From JASHVB01 sp963780805 (GTDB taxonomy: Bacteria > Pseudomonadota > Alphaproteobacteria > Acetobacterales > Acetobacteraceae), in assembly GCA_963780805.1 (NCBI GenBank), contig CAWADP010000009.1, positions 186,001 to 250,000 of the forward strand: a DNA stretch of 64,000 nt, read 5' to 3'. The translations under genes were made by a program, and so were the position numbers. The notes below the pieces were generated by a model that did not search any database, had not been told where the DNA came from, and saw only the letters and a program-made list of their open reading frames with translations. Positions 59,991 through 64,000 of the stretch are shown here, piece after piece (position 1 is the stretch's first letter; each line of letters opens with the position of its first letter).

Positions 59991-60851
59991 ATGCCATCTG
60001 GGCTGGCGCAGACCGCGCCGCCGTTGCCGGAGCATGCTCCCGGACGCGGCGTCGCATGGCTGGAACGTGCGGGCGTGGGCGTGCTGATCTGGATCGGCAT
60101 CGCCCTGATCGGCGTGCCGCTATTGCTGACCCTGTATCTCAGCCTGTTCGATGAAAAGCTGATCCTGTTCCCGCCGCACGCCTACACGCTGTCCTGGTAC
60201 GCAGCGATCCTGCCGAACTTCGGTGACTCCATCGTCACCAGCCTTGAACTCGCCGCCGCGGCTGTCGCGGGCAGCCTGGTGCTGGGGATTCCCGCCGGCA
60301 TCGGCCTGTCGCGCTACCGCTTCCGCGGGCGTGGCGTCATCTCCACCCTGCTGCTGGCACCGCTGACCGTGCCCGGCATCGCGCTCGGGCTTGCGATCTA
60401 CATCATGCTGGTGACGATCGACGAGCACCTCGGCACGACCATCACCAGTTCCCTGCTGGGACTGGTGCTGGCACATGTGCTGATCACCACGCCCTGGATG
60501 GTGCGTCTCTGCCTCGCCGCACTGACCAATTACGAACGAAGTGCGGAGGAAGCGGCGGCCAGCCTCGGTGCCGCCCCGCTAACGGTGATCTGGCGAGTCA
60601 CCCTGCCCGCGATGCGCCCCGGCATCATCGCCGGCGCCTTGTTCTCGTTCGTCTTCTCGTTCGAAAATCTGGAGCCGGCCCTGTTCCTCAGCAGCCCCGG
60701 CATCACCACGCTGCCGGTCGCTGTGCTGCAATACCTGGAATACCATATCGATCCACTGGTCTCCGCGTTGGCCGTCGCGCAGACGGTCGGGGTCGCTGCG
60801 CTGCTGCTGCTGCTGGATCGCTTCACGCGCCTCACTCAGGTGGTGCGATGA
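59991..60851 (+). CDS. spermidine/putrescine-type ABC transporter permease (PotC-like)
   Basis: A 286-residue inner-membrane permease. The N-terminal helix is at about 28-52 (VGVLIWIGIALIGVPLLLTLYLSLF). The EAA loop EEAAASLGAAPLTVIWRVTLPAMRPGIIAG is typical of PotC/PotI. The start at 59991 has GGAG six bases upstream. Its stop overlaps the next gene's start as ATGA, making it the first gene of a four-gene transporter operon whose members all overlap. Confidence 0.92.
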   Translation: MPSGLAQTAPPLPEHAPGRGVAWLERAGVGVLIWIGIALIGVPLLLTLYLSLFDEKLILFPPHAYTLSWYAAILPNFGDSIVTSLELAAAAVAGSLVLGIPAGIGLSRYRFRGRGVISTLLLAPLTVPGIALGLAIYIMLVTIDEHLGTTITSSLLGLVLAHVLITTPWMVRLCLAALTNYERSAEEAAASLGAAPLTVIWRVTLPAMRPGIIAGALFSFVFSFENLEPALFLSSPGITTLPVAVLQYLEYHIDPLVSALAVAQTVGVAALLLLLDRFTRLTQVVR

Positions 60852-61984
60852 ACGCCCCAGGTGGTGCGATGAGCACTTCGGCCGCGCTGTCGCTGCAGCA
60901 GCTTACCAAGCATTACGGCCCACACGCCGTGGTGCGCGATGTCACGTTGGACGTGGAGCCAGGCGAACTAATCGTGCTGCTCGGCCCCTCCGGCTGCGGC
61001 AAGACCACCACGCTGCGCCTGATCGCCGGGTTCGTAATGCCCACCGGCGGCGACATCCGCCTTGATGGCCGCAGCATCACCGCGCTCCCACCGCATCGCC
61101 GCGAGATGGGCATCGTGTTCCAAAGCTACGCGCTGTTCCCGCACTTGACCGTCGCGCGCAACGTCGCCTTCGGCCTGGAGATGCGACGCATGCCGGCCGC
61201 CACCGCTGAAGCGCGCGTCGCCGAGATGCTGCGCCTGGTGAAACTGGAATCGCTCTCCACCCGCCTGCCGCGCGAACTGTCCGGCGGCCAGCAGCAGCGC
61301 GTCGCGCTGGCGCGCGCGCTGGCCATCCATCCGCGCCTGCTGCTGCTGGACGAGCCGCTGTCGAATTTGGATGCGGCGTTGCGCGGGGAAATGGCGCGCG
61401 AGATCCGCATCCTTCAGCGCAACGGCGGCATCACCACCATCATGGTCACGCACGACCAGACCGAGGCGATGGCCATGGCCGACCGTCTTGTGGTGATGCA
61501 CGAAGGCCGGGTGCAGCAGATCGGCACGCCGGAAACCATCCACGCCCAGCCCACCAATCCTTTCGTCGCGCGCTTTATCGGCGGCAGCAACATCCTGGAA
61601 GGGCGGCTGTCCGATGGACGCCGTCTGACGTTGCCCGACGGTACGCCGCTGTCCCTGGCATCGCGCTACGCGGGCAGCCGTGATGCGACATTGGCGGTGC
61701 GCCCCGACAGCCTGCATCTGCTGCCACCCGGCGGCGATACGCGCGCGGAAGGCGAAGTCACGCTGTGCACCTGGCTCGGTTCGGTGGTGGAGCATGTCGT
61801 GCAGCTTGGCCCGGACTCCACGGTGCTGGCGCGCGGCCCTGCGTTGGGCCGCGATGCAGTCCGCCGCCACGCCCCCGGCACACGCGTCGCGCTGTCCTGG
61901 ACTCGGGACGAAGAACGCCTGTTCGACGGCGATGGAAACGCTCTGATCGCGTCAGTAACACTGAAGGAGACCAACCATGCCTAG
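60848..61984 (+). CDS. spermidine/putrescine-type ABC transporter ATP-binding protein (PotA-like)
   Basis: A 378-residue ATPase. The ABC domain is at 12-245 with Walker A GPSGCGKT (46-53), Q-loop FQSYALFPHLTV, signature LSGGQQQRVALARALA, Walker B LLLLDEPLSNLD and switch HDQTEAMAMADR. A C-terminal TOBE regulatory domain follows (FIGGSNILEG..., LAVRPDSLHL). The motif CAGGTGGTGCGATGA occurs twice, at 60837-60851 and 60858-60872, giving two in-frame start codons 21 bases apart (60848 and 60869), each with the same weak site. Either may be used. Confidence 0.93.
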   Translation: MNAPGGAMSTSAALSLQQLTKHYGPHAVVRDVTLDVEPGELIVLLGPSGCGKTTTLRLIAGFVMPTGGDIRLDGRSITALPPHRREMGIVFQSYALFPHLTVARNVAFGLEMRRMPAATAEARVAEMLRLVKLESLSTRLPRELSGGQQQRVALARALAIHPRLLLLDEPLSNLDAALRGEMAREIRILQRNGGITTIMVTHDQTEAMAMADRLVVMHEGRVQQIGTPETIHAQPTNPFVARFIGGSNILEGRLSDGRRLTLPDGTPLSLASRYAGSRDATLAVRPDSLHLLPPGGDTRAEGEVTLCTWLGSVVEHVVQLGPDSTVLARGPALGRDAVRRHAPGTRVALSWTRDEERLFDGDGNALIASVTLKETNHA

Positions 61985-63020
61985 CCCGATCCTGTCGCGC
62001 CGCACGTTGCTCGCCGGCACGACACTGCTCGCCGCGCCCACCATCCTGTCACGACGCTCCCGCGCGGCCGAGAAATGCATCGTCGGCACCTGGGGTGGCG
62101 ACTATGCGCGGTTGCTGCGTGAGAACATCGACGACCCGATCCTGAAGCCGGAGGGCATCGAGGTGATCCAGGATGTCGGCGACGAGAATCCGCGCATTTC
62201 CAAGATGTACGCACAGTCGAAACTGCCGCGCGGCACCGATGATATCGTCTGCGTCGGCGCACAGAACGGCTATCGCGTCAACGAGGCGGGCCTGGTCGAG
62301 GTGCTCGACGAACAGAAGGTGCCCAACCTGAAGCACGTGCATCCGGACCTGCGGATGAAAGGCTTCGTTCCGCACATCTACAGCGCACAGGTGCTGGTTT
62401 ACAATCCCGAGGTCGTCAAGGACCCGCCGCACTCGCTTGGCGATCTGCTCGATCCAAAATGGAAGGGCAAGGTCGGCGTGGTAAGCCAGGGTGGCAACCA
62501 GTGGCTCATCATGGCGGCGAGCCTGCTGCTGTCGGGAACGACTACGGATTTCGACAAGGCGAAGGAATTCATACTGAAGCTGAATGCCAACGGGTTGCGG
62601 CTCTATCCGCAAACGGATTCGATCGCGCCGGCGTTCAAGTCGGGTGAGATCGACGTGTCGGTCATCTGGCTGGCGCGTTCCGTCATGTGGCAGAATGGCG
62701 GCTTCCCGGTAAAGGGAACATTCCCGAAGGAAGGGGCAGTTCTCTATGTCTCCGGCATGGCCATGCCGAAGAATGCACCGGACAAGGACGCCGCGTACAA
62801 ATACATGAATGGAATGCTGGATCCATCGGCCCAGCAAGGATTTGCCGCGCATATGGGCTATCTGCCCACGGTGGACAATGCGCCGCTGTCCGGCAAGGTC
62901 GGTGAGCAATTGGCGTTCCCCGAGACCATGCCGAAGCTGGTGGCGCCGGATTATCCGGTGCTGGCAAACGCGATCCCGGAACTGAACGACTGGTGGGTCA
63001 AGAACATTCAGCATGCCTGA
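61977..63020 (+). CDS. spermidine/putrescine-type ABC transporter substrate-binding protein (PotD-like)
   Basis: A 347-residue extracellular receptor. Its signal MPSPILSRRTLLAGTTLLAAP carries a twin-arginine motif, suggesting Tat export. The family-1-like mature region has VGTWGGDYARLLRENID, the GTDDIVCVGAQNGYRVNEAGLVEVLD block, FVPHIYSAQVLVYNPEVV, SLGDLLDPKWKGKVG and INDWW-like ending LNDWWVKN. The ligand could be a polyamine or another small cation or amino-acid derivative. AAGGAG lies seven bases before the ATG. It overlaps both neighbours by eight bases. Confidence 0.92.
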   Translation: MPSPILSRRTLLAGTTLLAAPTILSRRSRAAEKCIVGTWGGDYARLLRENIDDPILKPEGIEVIQDVGDENPRISKMYAQSKLPRGTDDIVCVGAQNGYRVNEAGLVEVLDEQKVPNLKHVHPDLRMKGFVPHIYSAQVLVYNPEVVKDPPHSLGDLLDPKWKGKVGVVSQGGNQWLIMAASLLLSGTTTDFDKAKEFILKLNANGLRLYPQTDSIAPAFKSGEIDVSVIWLARSVMWQNGGFPVKGTFPKEGAVLYVSGMAMPKNAPDKDAAYKYMNGMLDPSAQQGFAAHMGYLPTVDNAPLSGKVGEQLAFPETMPKLVAPDYPVLANAIPELNDWWVKNIQHA

Positions 63021-63867
63021 ACGTAGCGAAGCGGGTGCCGCGCTTGCCTTGCTCGGGCCCGCCAGCCTGATGATGGTGGTCATGCTGATCGCGCCGCTGG
63101 CGTTCCTCGTGCGCATCAGCCTGAACCGCTACGACCCCACCCAGTTGATGATCGCCGCGGTGACGCCGGCGAACTACCTCCGCTTCTTCGATGATCCGTT
63201 CTACTGGGACGTGCTGGTCACCACGGTGCGCGTTTCCGTCATCGTGACGGTGGCGTGCCTGGCGCTTGGCCTGCCGATGGCCTGGCGCCTGGCACGCAGC
63301 ACCAGTCGATGGAAATCGGTCTATATGATACTCACCGTGCTGCCATTGTTCGTCGGGTCCACGACCCGTACCGCCGGCTGGATGATCCTGTTCGCGCGCG
63401 GCGGCATGTTGGACATCATCTCGCGTGACGTGCTGCACGGCGGCACGGTGAACCTTATGTATTCGGAATCCGCGGTCATCGTCGGCATCATCGCGATCGA
63501 GCTGCCCTTTACGCTGCTGACACTGCAAAGCGTGTTCGAGGGCATTGACCCGCGGCTGGAGGAAGCCGCCGCCTCGATGGGAGCCGCGCCGTCGCGCGCC
63601 TTCTGGCGCATCGTGTTTCCACTGGCGCTGCCCGGCGTAACGATCGCGGCAGTCCTGAGCTTCATCCTGTGCATGAACGCGTTCGCCACGCCGGTCCTGC
63701 TCGGCGGGCCACGCTTCCAGATGATGGCGCCGCTGCTGTTCTGGGCATTCAGTAACGACAACAATTGGCCGTTCGCCGGGGCGATCGCATTCATCCTGAT
63801 GGGCACTACGCTTGGCCTGACCGGCCTGGCGAACGTGGTGATCCCGCGGCGGTACCACGCGCGGTGA
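63013..63867 (+). CDS. spermidine/putrescine-type ABC transporter permease (PotB-like)
   Basis: A 284-residue inner-membrane permease. The first helix is near 15-35 (PASLMMVVMLIAPLAFLVRISL). The PotB-type segment LTVLPLFVGSTTRTAGWMILFAR follows, then the EAA loop EEAAASMGAAPSRAFWRIVFPLALPG. It ends VIPRRYHAR. It completes the importer with the PotC-, PotA- and PotD-type genes upstream. The binding-protein stop lies within its first codons. Confidence 0.92.
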   Translation: MPERSEAGAALALLGPASLMMVVMLIAPLAFLVRISLNRYDPTQLMIAAVTPANYLRFFDDPFYWDVLVTTVRVSVIVTVACLALGLPMAWRLARSTSRWKSVYMILTVLPLFVGSTTRTAGWMILFARGGMLDIISRDVLHGGTVNLMYSESAVIVGIIAIELPFTLLTLQSVFEGIDPRLEEAAASMGAAPSRAFWRIVFPLALPGVTIAAVLSFILCMNAFATPVLLGGPRFQMMAPLLFWAFSNDNNWPFAGAIAFILMGTTLGLTGLANVVIPRRYHAR

Positions 63868-64000
63868 CGCTCACACCCCGCCCCAGCCAAAGACGTCTCG
63901 TCACAGCGCTTACCATAAAGCCGGCGAAACACCGATCCATTGACAGCGCGCGGCGAAGCGTCACTACCTGTCGCAACCAAACCCGCGGCCAAGGCCGGGA
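63868..64000. other. right-hand window edge, no gene recognised
   Basis: 133 bases after the permease stop. No terminator hairpin or gene start is evident. Confidence 0.4.

Overview
The window is high-GC DNA from an alphaproteobacterium, most likely Acetobacteraceae/Rhodospirillales. This is inferred from the phasin, ClpS-ClpA, Kdo hydroxylase and type VI secretion gene content, and from GC-rich palindromic intergenic repeats; no 16S gene or taxon-specific marker is present. Coding density is high. Frequent ATGA stop/start overlaps and short gaps mark several operons.

Left part (1-21000): a decayed carbohydrate corner holds a HAD phosphatase running off the left edge, an internally deleted glucose-6-phosphate dehydrogenase, a possible glucoamylase N-terminal scrap, an intact class I fructose-bisphosphate aldolase and the tail of a lost ATPase/cyclase-type regulator. 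Next come a crotonase resembling 6-oxocamphor hydrolase, a D-Ala-D-Ala carboxypeptidase and a phasin. The phasin promoter is bracketed by two near-identical palindromes that look like PhaR operators. Then follow clpS-clpA, a Kdo 3-hydroxylase with a tyrosine-phosphatase-like partner, a PaiB-family flavin protein, a large transglutaminase/DUF2126 gene broken by four one-base frameshifts, a hybrid PAS histidine kinase, and the 3' end of a dead group II intron.

Centre (21031-51167): a complete type VI secretion system. Three transcription blocks are visible. (i) Minus strand: tssA, then tssB-tssC-tssC2-tagJ-tssE-tssF-tssG-methyltransferase, perhaps with an OmpA-family protein at the end. (ii) Plus strand, divergent from tssA: tssH (clpV)-hcp. 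(iii) Minus strand: vgrG-DUF6931-like-tagH(FHA)-tssJ-tssK-tssL-tssM-tagF-pppA. All 13 core components are present. So are TagJ, TagF, the FHA protein and the phosphatase PppA, but the partner kinase PpkA and a PAAR protein are not seen. Nearly every T6SS gene junction that is not a start/stop overlap carries a palindromic GC-rich repeat or a short tandem repeat.

Right part (51521-64000): an unknown gene upstream of vgrG, an SDR oxidoreductase, a small membrane protein, and two solute ABC systems. The first is a peptide/nickel-type importer: two permeases, a fused two-domain ATPase whose C-terminus is frameshifted, and a divergent Tat-exported binding protein. The second is a spermidine/putrescine-type importer in overlapping order permease-ATPase-binding protein-permease. 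A truncated antitoxin scrap lies between them.

No tRNA, rRNA, CRISPR array or intact insertion sequence was recognised.
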